Notes: generated from the sequence alone by a model not told the origin. Positions 1-7,304 are shown, counted from the stretch's first letter. The stretch: DNA of 9,919 bases from an uncultured Clostridia bacterium (GCA_947584125.1 CANPWI010000047.1:1-9919), one strand, 5' to 3'. Numbers and translations are program-made.

Positions 1-531
1 TTATGCTTCTGGTTCTATTAAACCATAATTTTTTGTGTCTTTTAATTTGAATATAACATTTACTTTATTTGTTTCTATATTTACAAATGTTAAGAATAAG
101 TTTTTACTATTTTTTAATTCTAATTTTGCATCTTCTGGTGACATTGGTTTAAGTTCGTAATAAGATGTTTTTATAATTTCATCTTCAACTTCAACTGTTT
201 GCTTTGACATTTCCATAGACATTTCTTTTAATGAATCTTGTCTTATTTGTTTTTCTTTTTTAGCTTTAGTTTTTCTAATTTGTCCTTCTAATATGTCAAT
301 GTCTTTATCAATAGATGCATATAAATCTTTTGTTTCTGTTACAGCTCTATATGAATCATATTTGCAATTTACTTGAATTTCAGCAATTTGTACTGATTTT
401 TCTGTTTTAATTGTTACAACTACATCTAATTCATCATCAAAATATTTTTGAACTCTTTCTAATTTTTTTGTAACATATTCTTTTATTGAATCTGTTGCTA
501 CTAAATCTTTTCCTGTTATTTTAATTTTCAT
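1..531 (-). CDS. hpf: Ribosome hibernation promoting factor, long form
   Basis: Encodes a 176-residue long-form HPF, which in this family binds the 30S subunit in stationary phase and pairs ribosomes into inactive 100S dimers. Residues 1-100 form the S30AE domain (starts MKIKITGKDL). After a charged linker, residues 118-176 match the C-terminal dimerisation domain, with KPMSPEDA at 128-135 and the terminal YGLIEPEA. The part of that domain usually rich in His and Phe (gHdFFvF) reads KNLFLTF here, so it is somewhat divergent. I chose the ATG at 529-531 because AAAGGAGG lies 8-9 bases upstream. An in-frame ATG at 562-564 falls inside the -10 box of the gene's promoter and cannot be used from that promoter. 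The stop is at the very edge of the window, so the gene is complete. It is a monocistron or first gene of its transcript, separated from the next gene by a terminator. Confidence 0.95.
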   Translation of the reverse strand: MKIKITGKDLVATDSIKEYVTKKLERVQKYFDDELDVVVTIKTEKSVQIAEIQVNCKYDSYRAVTETKDLYASIDKDIDILEGQIRKTKAKKEKQIRQDSLKEMSMEMSKQTVEVEDEIIKTSYYELKPMSPEDAKLELKNSKNLFLTFVNIETNKVNVIFKLKDTKNYGLIEPEA

Positions 532-562
532 AATTTCTTCCTCCTTTTGCTTTTGTACCCAC

Positions 563-591
563 ATTATATATTGTTTTTACATTTTTTGCAA
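563..591 (-). promoter_or_regulatory. Sigma-A-type promoter for hpf
   Basis: Read on the minus strand, the -35 box is TTGCAA (586-591), the spacer is 17 bases and the -10 box is TATAAT (563-568). Expected transcription start is near 555-557, giving a leader of about 25 bases before the chosen ATG at 531. Many hpf genes are also stress- or sigma-H-controlled; I see no second promoter. Confidence 0.8.
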
Positions 592-620
592 TGCTTTTTA
601 TGATTTTTATATAACAAAAA

Positions 621-658
621 GAAAAAAAGAAGCATATCTAATTTCTAGATATACTTCT
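621..658 (-). terminator. Rho-independent terminator after the 117-residue gene
   Basis: The stem pairs 628-632 and 634-640 with 646-652 and 654-658, with one C/A mismatch and a 5-base loop. On the minus strand it is followed by a T-rich run (621-628). It lies only 8 bases past the stop codon at 667-669 and upstream of the hpf promoter, so it separates the two transcripts. It probably also ends read-through from recO, since no hairpin is visible directly after recO. Confidence 0.8.
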
Positions 659-666
659 CCTTAGGA

Positions 667-1020
667 TTAGTTCAATTCTAAAGTTTCAATCAACTCCATG
701 AAATCTTTTATGGAACTTTGAGATCTAAATCTGGCTTTTAACCAGAACCCGTCTATTCCCTTTCTACAGAAAGTACCTCTTTCAACTTCTTTACCATTAC
801 ACTTGTATATATACTTGCGTAACTCGTCAATCTTTTTCGCTTCTATTGGAAGATACCTAATATCCTCTCCAAGATACTCCTTAGATTGAAGTAAAGTTTT
901 TTGGAAGTCGCTTAATTTTTTTTCAAACTTTATTTCAATCATTATCCGATTGAACAAATCGCTTGATTTAAAATATGCGACATGACAGTTTTCATTAAAT
1001 AGACTCATTCCATCCATCAT
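667..1020 (-). CDS. Unrecognised 117-residue protein, independent transcription unit
   Basis: I do not recognise the family. The product is a small soluble protein of 117 residues without signal peptide or membrane segment. It has three cysteines (12, 74, 85), a Lys/Glu-rich middle and a basic, aromatic C-terminal part (RGTFCRKG at 81-88, then GFWLKARFR at 91-99). The start is the ATG at 1018-1020, preceded by AGGAGG with a 7-base gap; a second ATG follows immediately, and an upstream in-frame start at 1044 lies before that binding site and is rejected. It has a near-consensus promoter that overlaps the end of recO and a hairpin terminator. Its codons look visibly richer in C and G at third positions than those of recO or hpf. 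Together these suggest a recently acquired single-gene cargo between recO and hpf. Gene reality is well supported; function is unknown. Confidence 0.8.
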   Translation of the reverse strand: MMDGMSLFNENCHVAYFKSSDLFNRIMIEIKFEKKLSDFQKTLLQSKEYLGEDIRYLPIEAKKIDELRKYIYKCNGKEVERGTFCRKGIDGFWLKARFRSQSSIKDFMELIETLELN

Positions 1021-1064
1021 TCTAATTCCTCCTAAGAATAACACTTTATTACGGTTACATATTT

Positions 1065-1093
1065 ATTATAGCATTATTTTACATAACTTTCAA
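1065..1093 (-). promoter_or_regulatory. Strong sigma-A-type promoter of the 117-residue gene
   Basis: Minus strand: -35 TTGAAA (1088-1093), 17-base spacer, extended -10 TGC-TATAAT (TATAAT at 1065-1070). The -35 box overlaps the recO stop codon. A short element ATGTAACCG (1052-1060) sits just downstream of the -10 box in the leader; a near copy lies downstream of the HAD-gene promoter. Confidence 0.8.
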
Positions 1094-1818
1094 TACCATT
1101 TCTCAATTTTATACTCTTTTTCTAATTTTTGGTTTAAATATAATTTTGAAATAATTTCTAATTCTTTAATATTTTCATCTGGTATCGAAAATGAGTATAA
1201 TTTTTTGGCAGGTGCTGTAATTGCATATATTATTGCATCTTTTGTTCCTGGTGACATTTGTATTATGCTTTTGTCTTGTTTTGCACAAGTTCCACATTTG
1301 AAGCCATTATCTCTAATACTAAAATATAAAAGTTCGTCTTTTTTTGAACAGTTTAAACAATTTTTTATATGTGGTGTAAATCCTAAAATTGATAAAAGCC
1401 TAATTTTAAATATTGCTAATACTAAATCCATGTTTTTATCGGTTTCAGAAATAACATATAATGTATTTAATAAAAGTTGTAAGATAAGATAAGAATTTTG
1501 ATTTTCTGTTGTAACATCATAAACAATTTTTGCAATATGACTTGCATATCTTAGTTTGTCTAGGTCTGTTCTAATGTTATAAAATATTTCTATAGTTTCA
1601 CAGGAGTTTATATGATATGTGTTTGTTCCTTTATATAATATGTACTCACCAAAGCACAAAAATTGAGTACCTGCCATTAAAAGACTTTTTGGTCTTCTTG
1701 CACCTTTAACAGCACACCCAATTTTCCCCATACCTGGTGTTAACATTGTAAGCATTTTATCATAATCTCCTACATTATTTTCTAATAGTATTATTCCAGT
1801 CGTTTTTATTGTTCCCAT
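1090..1818 (-). CDS. recO: DNA repair protein RecO
   Basis: RecO is a RecF-pathway mediator that helps load RecA on SSB-coated single-stranded DNA and promotes annealing. The product, about 242 residues, is of usual length. An N-terminal OB fold covers about residues 1-78 (typical opening with GIILLENN, then KGARRPKS). A helical C-terminal domain follows, with a four-cysteine zinc site: C154-x2-C157 and C175-x2-C178. The start is uncertain. The ATG at 1816-1818 gives the family's usual N terminus and has GGTGA 5 bases upstream; the ATG at 1828-1830 (four residues longer, MVKR) has no binding site. Its 5' end overlaps yqzL in another frame, so translational coupling is likely. It is the last gene of the cluster, and no terminator is visible between it and the next gene. 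Confidence 0.93.
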   Translation of the reverse strand: MGTIKTTGIILLENNVGDYDKMLTMLTPGMGKIGCAVKGARRPKSLLMAGTQFLCFGEYILYKGTNTYHINSCETIEIFYNIRTDLDKLRYASHIAKIVYDVTTENQNSYLILQLLLNTLYVISETDKNMDLVLAIFKIRLLSILGFTPHIKNCLNCSKKDELLYFSIRDNGFKCGTCAKQDKSIIQMSPGTKDAIIYAITAPAKKLYSFSIPDENIKELEIISKLYLNQKLEKEYKIEKWY

Positions 1819-1927
1819 TCTCTTCACCATTTAAGCTTTTTTCTATATTTTTTACTTCAACAAGTTCTAGATAAGTATTTATATCTCCTGTATTTTTAAA
1901 GGTATTCCATGCCATTTGTTTTATCAT
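1775..1927 (-). CDS. yqzL: YqzL-like small protein
   Basis: A 50-residue open frame starting with ATG at 1925-1927, with AAGGAG 10 bases upstream. Residues 6-20 (AWNTFKNTGDINTYL) match the signature of the YqzL family, a short protein of unknown function that lies between era and recO in many Firmicutes, with conserved Trp, Phe, Thr-Gly and Tyr-Leu. Position fits exactly: era is 64 bases upstream and recO follows. The C-terminal half is Asn/Lys/Glu-rich and low in complexity. The frame overlaps the beginning of recO by 44 bases (56 if recO starts at 1830), more than the few bases usual in operons. Identification rests on the motif and position; I am fairly sure, but the family's function is unknown. 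Confidence 0.75.
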   Translation of the reverse strand: MIKQMAWNTFKNTGDINTYLELVEVKNIEKSLNGEENGNNKNDWNNTIRK

Positions 1928-1991
1928 AAGCTTTCATCTCCTTATCCTTGTACACCTTTAATTTTATCATTTGCTTTTTTACAAATTTTAT

Positions 1992-2894
1992 TCACTTATT
2001 TTTAAATTTATTAACTATGGAATCCATTTCTTGCCAATCTTTTTTTGTTTTTACCCATGTTTTTAAATTAACTTTTGTTCCTAACATTTTTTCTAAGTCT
2101 TTTCTTGCATAAGTTCCAATTTTTTTTAGCATTTCACCATTTTTTCCAATTACTATACCTTTATGAGAATCTCTTAAACAATAAATTGTTGCTTCTATAT
2201 TATATATAGGTTCTTTTTTATTTGTTACAGTTTCCTCCATTTTTTCTACTTCAACAAATAATCCGTGTGGTACTTCATCATTTAAAAGTCTTAATGCTTT
2301 TTCTCTAATTAGTTCTTCTGCAAGTTGTCTTCCTGTTTGGTCTGTATATTCGTCTATATCATAATATGCTGGACCTGGTTTTAATATTTTTTCTATTTCA
2401 TCTAATAATATTTCTGTATTTTTTCCTTTAGTTGCTTGCATTGGTATAACAGCACTAAATTCATATTCCTTTGAATATATACTTATAAGATTTAAAAGTT
2501 TTTCTCTTTTTATTAAATCTATTTTATTAATTACAAGAATTGCTTTTTTACCTGATTCTTTAATTTTATCAAGTATTAGTCTATCTCCTTTTCCAATTTC
2601 TTCACTAGTTGCTTCAATTAAAAATACTATTACATCTACATCTTGAATAGTTCCAAAAGCTGTTTCTATCATAGCTTCTCCAAGTTTTGTTTTTGGTTTG
2701 TGAATTCCTGGTGTATCTATAAATATTATTTGTGAATTTTCTCTATTTACTATTGCTCTTATAGCTGTTCTTGTTGTTTGTGGCTTATTGGCCATAATAG
2801 CAACTTTTTCACCTACAAGAGAGTTTAAAAGTGTTGATTTTCCAACATTTGTTCTACCAACTATTGAAACAAATCCTGATTTAAAGTTTTCCAT
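1992..2894 (-). CDS. era: GTPase Era
   Basis: Era is an essential Ras-like GTPase that binds the 3' end of 16S rRNA and acts in 30S assembly. The product has 300 residues, the normal length. GTPase motifs: P-loop GRTNVGKST at 13-21 (Thr where the commonest form has Pro), switch I region with PQTTRT at 38-43, DTPG at 60-63, NKID at 123-126. A C-terminal KH domain follows, with its GKNG loop at 250-253 in VIGKNGEMLKKIG. The start ATG at 2892-2894 is preceded by AAAGGAAA. The gene begins 14 bases after the DUF3048 gene, in the same transcript, and leads to yqzL and recO, the conserved order of this neighbourhood. All key residues are present. Confidence 0.97.
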   Translation of the reverse strand: MENFKSGFVSIVGRTNVGKSTLLNSLVGEKVAIMANKPQTTRTAIRAIVNRENSQIIFIDTPGIHKPKTKLGEAMIETAFGTIQDVDVIVFLIEATSEEIGKGDRLILDKIKESGKKAILVINKIDLIKREKLLNLISIYSKEYEFSAVIPMQATKGKNTEILLDEIEKILKPGPAYYDIDEYTDQTGRQLAEELIREKALRLLNDEVPHGLFVEVEKMEETVTNKKEPIYNIEATIYCLRDSHKGIVIGKNGEMLKKIGTYARKDLEKMLGTKVNLKTWVKTKKDWQEMDSIVNKFKNK

Positions 2895-2908
2895 TTTATC
2901 TATTTCCT

Positions 2909-3970
2909 TTATTCTATTGTTACATCAGCATCTATTGGGCAAATTTGGATAAATGTATTTCCATCATTAACATTTATAACATTTCCTTCTAGGTCTTTAT
3001 ATTCTGTTTTTGCTGTTCTTGATGTTTTAGTACATTTAATTTTTATTGCTTTACCATTTGTAATGTAGTATCCATCTAATTCGCCTATATTATTCAAATT
3101 TTGTCTGTCTTTGTTTTCTCCATCATTTAAAACTGTATTTTTTGCAAAAGTAATTATTATATTTTTTGTACTTATTATTTCTTTTGTATCCCAATCTTTG
3201 TGTGGTTGTTCATTTTCATTTCTTTCATATCTTTTTGTTTCTTCGTTATAAGTATAAGAAACATTATATAATCTTGAATATGGTATTTTTACTGTTTTTG
3301 CATCTATAGCATCTTCTCCTTCTAAATCGAATTCTTTAGATACATAGTTTAAAACACTTTTTGCTTGACTTGTTGTTCTATATCCTTGTGTTTGTGCATA
3401 TTGTAATATTTTTTCAGTTGATGCTACTGCATTGTGTGGAGCTGCTTTATCTTTTACTCTCCAAAATACACTTGATACTGTTATTCCATTTATATTATTT
3501 ACATTTAATGCAGATATATCTTTTTGTGCTTGTGGACTCCATCCATAATGAACATATATTGCATCATTTTCTAGCGCATAATCTAAGAAATAATGTCTTG
3601 AGCTTCTAACTGGACCTATTTTTTCTAAGTCTTGTCCTTTAAATATTGCCATTAATCTAGAGTATCCACCTTCAACTATTATTTCATATACAACATAAGC
3701 TTTGTTTAATCCAGCTTGTGGAACTGCATCTCCAACATTATCAATCATTACTGCTATTGGTCTATCTGTTCCTTGATATATTTTTATAGGTTCTTCTTCC
3801 TCTTTTTCTTCTTGTTCCTCCTCTTGAACTTCAACATCTGTAGCATTTACTTCTTCCATATTTTTTTCATTTTTTATTTTTATTACTAATAATATAGCAA
3901 GTACAATTATAAGTATAGTTAATATTGATACTAAAATTTTTATGCTTGCTTGTCCATTATTTTTTTTCAA
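2909..3970 (-). CDS. DUF3048 (YerB-like) membrane-anchored extracytoplasmic protein
   Basis: A 353-residue protein of the DUF3048 family (B. subtilis YerB is a member); biochemical function unknown to me. One hydrophobic segment at about residues 11-32 acts as membrane anchor or uncleaved signal; there is no lipobox cysteine, unlike YerB-type lipoproteins. A highly acidic linker (39-60) follows. The family core is clear: RPIAVMIDN at 70-78, PQAGL at 84-88, VEGGYSRLMAIF at 99-110, IGPVRSSR at 118-125, then a C-terminal DUF3048_C-like half. The start is inferred as TTG at 3968-3970, 8 bases after AAGGAG. The longer GTG start at 3977-3979 would lie inside that binding site. It lies between dgkA and era, where cytidine deaminase is found in B. 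subtilis, and starts 12 bases after the dgkA stop. Confidence 0.88.
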   Translation of the reverse strand: MKKNNGQASIKILVSILTILIIVLAILLVIKIKNEKNMEEVNATDVEVQEEEQEEKEEEEPIKIYQGTDRPIAVMIDNVGDAVPQAGLNKAYVVYEIIVEGGYSRLMAIFKGQDLEKIGPVRSSRHYFLDYALENDAIYVHYGWSPQAQKDISALNVNNINGITVSSVFWRVKDKAAPHNAVASTEKILQYAQTQGYRTTSQAKSVLNYVSKEFDLEGEDAIDAKTVKIPYSRLYNVSYTYNEETKRYERNENEQPHKDWDTKEIISTKNIIITFAKNTVLNDGENKDRQNLNNIGELDGYYITNGKAIKIKCTKTSRTAKTEYKDLEGNVINVNDGNTFIQICPIDADVTIE

Positions 3971-3982
3971 ATTAATCACTCC

Positions 3983-4360
3983 TTAAGAGAAAATATTTAA
4001 TATTTTATCACCAAAAATTATAATTCCTATTATAACTGCATTTATTGCACTTAAAAGCACTGCTCCTGCTGCAACATCTTTTGCTATTTTTGCTTTTATA
4101 TTATATTTATTTGTTACTAAATCTACACAAGTTTCTATAGCTGTATTTATAGTTTCTGTAATTATTACAAGAAAAATTGCACCAATAACAAATAGTAATT
4201 CAATTTTACTAATTTTAAAATATAGTCCTAATATTAATACAAGTACAGCTACTACTAATTGTATTTTTATATTAATTTGTGTTTTAAAAGCATAGAATAT
4301 TCCACTACATGCATTTTTTACTGCATCAATAAAATTTTTATTTTTCAATTCTTTATCCAT
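3983..4360 (-). CDS. dgkA: Undecaprenol / diacylglycerol kinase, DgkA family
   Basis: A small integral membrane kinase of 125 residues. Gram-positive members mostly phosphorylate undecaprenol, recycling the lipid carrier of wall synthesis. After an amphipathic N-terminal region there are three membrane helices, about 33-48, 52-72 and 98-118. The catalytic signature is intact: ETINTAIE at 69-76 and AKIAKDVAAGA at 90-100. The position matching E. coli E28 appears to be Gln (TQIN at 27-30); as I recall, Gln also occurs there in other members, so I do not read it as loss of function. The ATG at 4358-4360 has AAAGGA 9 bases upstream, and that binding site overlaps the ybeY stop, implying coupled translation. 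Substrate choice (undecaprenol rather than diacylglycerol) is inferred from the Gram-positive context. Confidence 0.93.
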   Translation of the reverse strand: MDKELKNKNFIDAVKNACSGIFYAFKTQINIKIQLVVAVLVLILGLYFKISKIELLFVIGAIFLVIITETINTAIETCVDLVTNKYNIKAKIAKDVAAGAVLLSAINAVIIGIIIFGDKILNIFS

Positions 4361-4373
4361 ATTAGTATGTCCT

Positions 4374-4850
4374 TTATCTTTGTATATCTAAATTTTTTAA
4401 TACTATTTCTTCTTTTTCTCTCATCTTTTTTTTGTCATTTTCATCTATGTGGTCATATCCCATAAGATGATAAAATGAATGTACTAGCATATATGCAAGC
4501 TCTCTTTCAAAGCTGTGACCATATTCTACTCTCTGTTTTTCAACTGTTTCTAAGGATATAATTACATCTCCTAAAACATCTTGATACTCTGTTTCTTGTT
4601 TAATTATTTTGTCTAAATCTTCTTTTTCAAACATTGGAAAAGATAATACATCTGTTTCTTTATCTATTTTTCTATACTCATTATTTATTTTCCTTATATT
4701 TTCATTATTAGTTAATGTTATACTTATATAAAATTGACTTGTTTTGATACCTTCTTGTTTAAAACATTCTTTTGCAACTTTTTCTAATAAATCTATATAT
4801 TCTTTATTTTCTTTTACATCTAAATATTCTACTTGTATAATATTTTCCAT
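4374..4850 (-). CDS. ybeY: Endoribonuclease YbeY (rRNA maturation factor)
   Basis: A zinc-dependent single-strand endoribonuclease involved in 16S rRNA 3'-end maturation and ribosome quality control. 158 residues, normal length. The metal site H-x3-H-x5-H is complete at H124, H128 and H134 (HSFYHLMGYDH). Other family blocks: TDVLSFP at 66-72 and LGDVIIS at 93-99. The ATG at 4848-4850 has AAGGA 6 bases upstream. The ybeY-dgkA-(gene)-era order is the common Firmicutes arrangement, and it places two 30S-maturation proteins (YbeY, Era) in the same transcript. Confidence 0.96.
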   Translation of the reverse strand: MENIIQVEYLDVKENKEYIDLLEKVAKECFKQEGIKTSQFYISITLTNNENIRKINNEYRKIDKETDVLSFPMFEKEDLDKIIKQETEYQDVLGDVIISLETVEKQRVEYGHSFERELAYMLVHSFYHLMGYDHIDENDKKKMREKEEIVLKNLDIQR

Positions 4851-4887
4851 TTTCTATCCTTCTTTTTGATATTTCATATAGCATTTA

Positions 4888-6102
4888 TTATGCTGTTACA
4901 TTTTTTTTAACTTTTTTTGTATAGTTTCCATTTATTGTTTTTACACTGTTTTTTATTTGCCTCATTGCTCCTAACTCTACAAGTCTTCTTTTGTATAAAT
5001 TAATTATGCTTCTATATTTCTTTTCATTTACATATACTGCTTTTAAATCACTTTTTATAAATAAAATTTCTTTTTGTTTTTCATATTCTTTTTTATCTGT
5101 AATTTTTTCTAAAGACTTATAATTATCCCAGAATTTTTTATATTCTTCTCTCTCTTTTGGTTTATCCCAATATATTTTGGTTGATAAAAGTTTTAGGTTA
5201 TAGTCTTCTATTAAATTTATAAGCATTTGATAAACTTTTTCTTGTTTTACAGTATTTGGACTGCTAATTATTAAAGCTCTTGTTTGTTTTAATAATTGTA
5301 TGTAGCATTGTTCTGCAACAACAAGTGGTAAGCTATGTGTAAATAATTTTCTACTAATTCCAAGAATAATCATTTTCTTTTCTATATCGTCTCTCTTATC
5401 TAGCTTTCCTACTTGGAATTCGTTAAATTTGTCGTAATCTTGTAATATTTCTTTATATGTATTTTGGTTATCTAGTTCTAATTTTATTGGTAATATGTTT
5501 ACAATATATTCTTCAACTGTAGAAAAGATATTGTCAAATATTTCATTTTTTGTTTTTTCTCCGATTGTAACATTGTCTGCTAATTGAATTGAATAATTTT
5601 TCAAAATTCCTTTATATAATCCATCTAGCTTTTCTACATAGAATTTTTTATATCTGTTTATTGTTTTTTCTTTATTTGATGTCATTACTGTTTCATAATC
5701 TAATTCTAATAAATACTTTTGTTTTCTATATTTATATTCAATATATTGAGTTTCTTTTAAGTGAGTTATTGTATAATATTTTGATAATGCATTTTCTTCA
5801 AATGCTGTTGCTGTATTATTTTTTACCTTTTTATATATTGAATCCATAATGTATTTATCTATAGCTTCTAAATATAATGAAAAAGATTCTTCATATCTTT
5901 TTAATAATACATCTTTTCTATCATCTGTTTCTTCATCATCTGTATAATTTTCATATGCTTTTAATAATGCATTTCTTTTTACAGATATCATCATTCCATT
6001 TATGCCAAGTTTTGTTGGAATAAGTAATTTACTAATTGTACTGCTTAATTTAGAAAAAAACTTTTTATCAGTTTCTAATACTTTTAATCCTCTTTCTTCC
6101 AT
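4888..6102 (-). CDS. Unrecognised 404-residue helical protein in the phoH-pgpH position
   Basis: I do not recognise this family. The product is large, Lys/Glu/Tyr-rich and looks almost entirely alpha-helical, without signal peptide, obvious membrane helix, Cys pairs or nucleotide-binding motif. Its most hydrophobic stretch is about 257-280 (SLPLVVAEQ ... RALIIS), too interrupted for a clear membrane span. An acidic patch lies at 55-61 and a basic tail at 396-400. The ATG at 6100-6102 has AAAGGA 11 bases upstream; no better in-frame start is visible. It begins 16 bases after the yqfD frame ends and ends 37 bases before ybeY, so it is co-transcribed. In most Firmicutes this interval holds phoH and often pgpH; neither is here. 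Nothing in the sequence shows a P-loop or HD motif, so it is not a divergent copy of either. Base use matches its neighbours. Confidence 0.85.
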   Translation of the reverse strand: MEERGLKVLETDKKFFSKLSSTISKLLIPTKLGINGMMISVKRNALLKAYENYTDDEETDDRKDVLLKRYEESFSLYLEAIDKYIMDSIYKKVKNNTATAFEENALSKYYTITHLKETQYIEYKYRKQKYLLELDYETVMTSNKEKTINRYKKFYVEKLDGLYKGILKNYSIQLADNVTIGEKTKNEIFDNIFSTVEEYIVNILPIKLELDNQNTYKEILQDYDKFNEFQVGKLDKRDDIEKKMIILGISRKLFTHSLPLVVAEQCYIQLLKQTRALIISSPNTVKQEKVYQMLINLIEDYNLKLLSTKIYWDKPKEREEYKKFWDNYKSLEKITDKKEYEKQKEILFIKSDLKAVYVNEKKYRSIINLYKRRLVELGAMRQIKNSVKTINGNYTKKVKKNVTA

Positions 6103-6118
6103 TTGTACACCATTCCTT

Positions 6119-6478
6119 TCAAAATATTATTTTCTCCTTGGTTCCTATATTTTCTAAAACCTCATAAATAACTTCAACTTCTATTTGCTCATCACTTTTA
6201 GTTTCATTTATTTGTTTATTTATAATATTTTTATTTTCACCAATTTCTACGGACAATTCGTTTTCTAGCTTTTGCACTAAAATTTCTTTAGCTTCTTCTT
6301 CAGAATATGTTTTTTGTTCTACATTCTTTTCAATGTAGGTATCCGTAACTAATTCAATCGGTAAATATAAATTAGAAAATAGTTTTATTTTTTTTCTCTC
6401 CCTTATTGTATCATAATTTTGAAATTTTGGAAGGGTTTTATACAAATTTATTTTAAAATTATTAAAATTTATACTATA
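6119..6478 (-). pseudogene. yqfD: YqfD, C-terminal part in shifted frame
   Basis: This frame encodes the missing C-terminal third of YqfD (about 119 residues). It reads YSINFNNFKINLYKTLP just after the A-run, then LPIE, the helical block YSEEEAKEIL and the typical end with EVLENIG. It has no binding site of its own: the only nearby start is a TTG at 6443-6445 without a Shine-Dalgarno sequence, and homology extends upstream of that codon to the run of eight A (6479-6486). It therefore looks like the 3' portion of one gene, reached only by a one-base shift. Joined to the upstream part by removing one A, the protein is 394 residues, the normal YqfD size. Confidence 0.8.
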
Positions 6479-7304
6479 TTTTTTTTCTTGAAGTCCGTGT
6501 TTCCTTAGTAACTTCTTGATTTAAGCTTATTTTTTCTTTTTTTGAATACCATACTTTTGCCTGTATTTCTCCTTCGCTATGTACATACCTAGTACCCGTA
6601 TATTTTCCTTCTATCCAGCCTCCTATTAAAATTGTGCCTTTTTTAACAACATCTCCTACTTTAACAGTAGCTGTACCATTTTTTGGAACAATCTTTGTAA
6701 TTACAGCTTCTTTATCTGAAATAATATTGCAATAATCTTCTGGGTCAATTATATCTGGCTTTTTATCTGCTTCTACAATTTCAACTCTTGCATTTGTTCC
6801 ATCAATATTTATTCCCATCCATGCAATATCATTTCTTTCTAATCTTATTTTACTAACTATATTTTTCGTATCAATACTTGCTTTAAATTTACCTGTTGAT
6901 AATCCATTTTTTTCTAAACAACTAATTATTTCTTCTTTATTAATATTATCACTACATATTATTTCTATGTTCCATATAAATTGTGATAAACCTATTATAA
7001 CAATAAATAAAGCTGATAATAGTAAAACAAATACTCTTCTTTTCTTATATTTATTAAAAATAAATGGTAATCCTTTTTTCTCTTCTATATTAATTCTGCA
7101 CTTTGTTTTTTTTGCAACATCTTTTAGTCTTTTGAAATCTTTTATTCCAATATTTGCATAAATTAAACTTGATTTTTTTCTTTTTATATTCCATATAACT
7201 ATTTTTTTACTTATACAGGTATTTATAAATCTTTCTATATAATATCCTTCTATACTAATACTTACATAGCCTACTATATAGTTTATTAAAATTTTTAAAA
7301 GCAT
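6474..7304 (-). CDS. yqfD: Sporulation-associated YqfD, N-terminal part (frame broken at A8)
   Basis: YqfD is a membrane protein encoded next to yqfC and expressed during sporulation in B. subtilis; its exact role is not firmly established. As read here it ends after 276 residues (RKKI then TAG at 6474-6476), against about 395 for the family. Residues 91-110 form the single membrane helix after a basic stretch (KKRR); residues 115-250 form the extracytoplasmic domain, with NGTATVKVGDVVKKGTILIGG at about 209-229. The stop follows a run of eight A. Seven A would keep the frame open into the downstream part listed separately. ATG at 7302-7304 lies 14 bases past AGGAGG, rather distant, and the start overlaps the end region of yqfC. 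Either a genuine mutation, RNA polymerase slippage at A8, or an assembly indel explains the break. Confidence 0.85.
   Translation of the reverse strand: MLLKILINYIVGYVSISIEGYYIERFINTCISKKIVIWNIKRKKSSLIYANIGIKDFKRLKDVAKKTKCRINIEEKKGLPFIFNKYKKRRVFVLLLSALFIVIIGLSQFIWNIEIICSDNINKEEIISCLEKNGLSTGKFKASIDTKNIVSKIRLERNDIAWMGINIDGTNARVEIVEADKKPDIIDPEDYCNIISDKEAVITKIVPKNGTATVKVGDVVKKGTILIGGWIEGKYTGTRYVHSEGEIQAKVWYSKKEKISLNQEVTKETRTSRKKI
6479..6486 (-). other. A8 homopolymer where yqfD changes frame
   Basis: On the minus strand, AG is followed by eight A and then TATAG. With eight A the zero frame reads Arg-Lys-Lys-Ile-stop. With seven A it reads Arg-Lys-Lys-Tyr-Ser-Ile and continues for about 119 residues of YqfD homology. 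Runs of this length are known sites for transcriptional slippage in AT-rich bacteria, and also for sequencing error. Confidence 0.8.

Noticed and set aside
529..564. Longer hpf start at 564 (MWVQ...)
   Set aside because: That ATG overlaps the -10 box of the hpf promoter, and a strong AAAGGAGG lies between it and the ATG at 531.
1205..1492. Plus-strand open frames such as 1205-1492, 3361-3609, 5589-5849, 9579-9785
   Set aside because: They are antisense to clear genes, Phe/Leu/Ile-rich as expected from the complement of A-rich coding sequence, and lack binding sites and recognisable domains.
3968..3979. GTG start of the DUF3048 gene at 3979
   Set aside because: The GTG is part of the AAGGAG binding site itself; the TTG at 3970 has proper spacing.
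4271..4282. DgkA with Gln at the E. coli E28 metal-ligand position as an inactive enzyme
   Set aside because: The ETINTAIE and AKIAKDVAAGA motifs are intact, and I recall Gln at this place in other family members.
6443..6445. Independent 108-residue gene starting at TTG 6445
   Set aside because: No binding site, and YqfD homology extends upstream of the codon to the A8 run, so it is the tail of yqfD.
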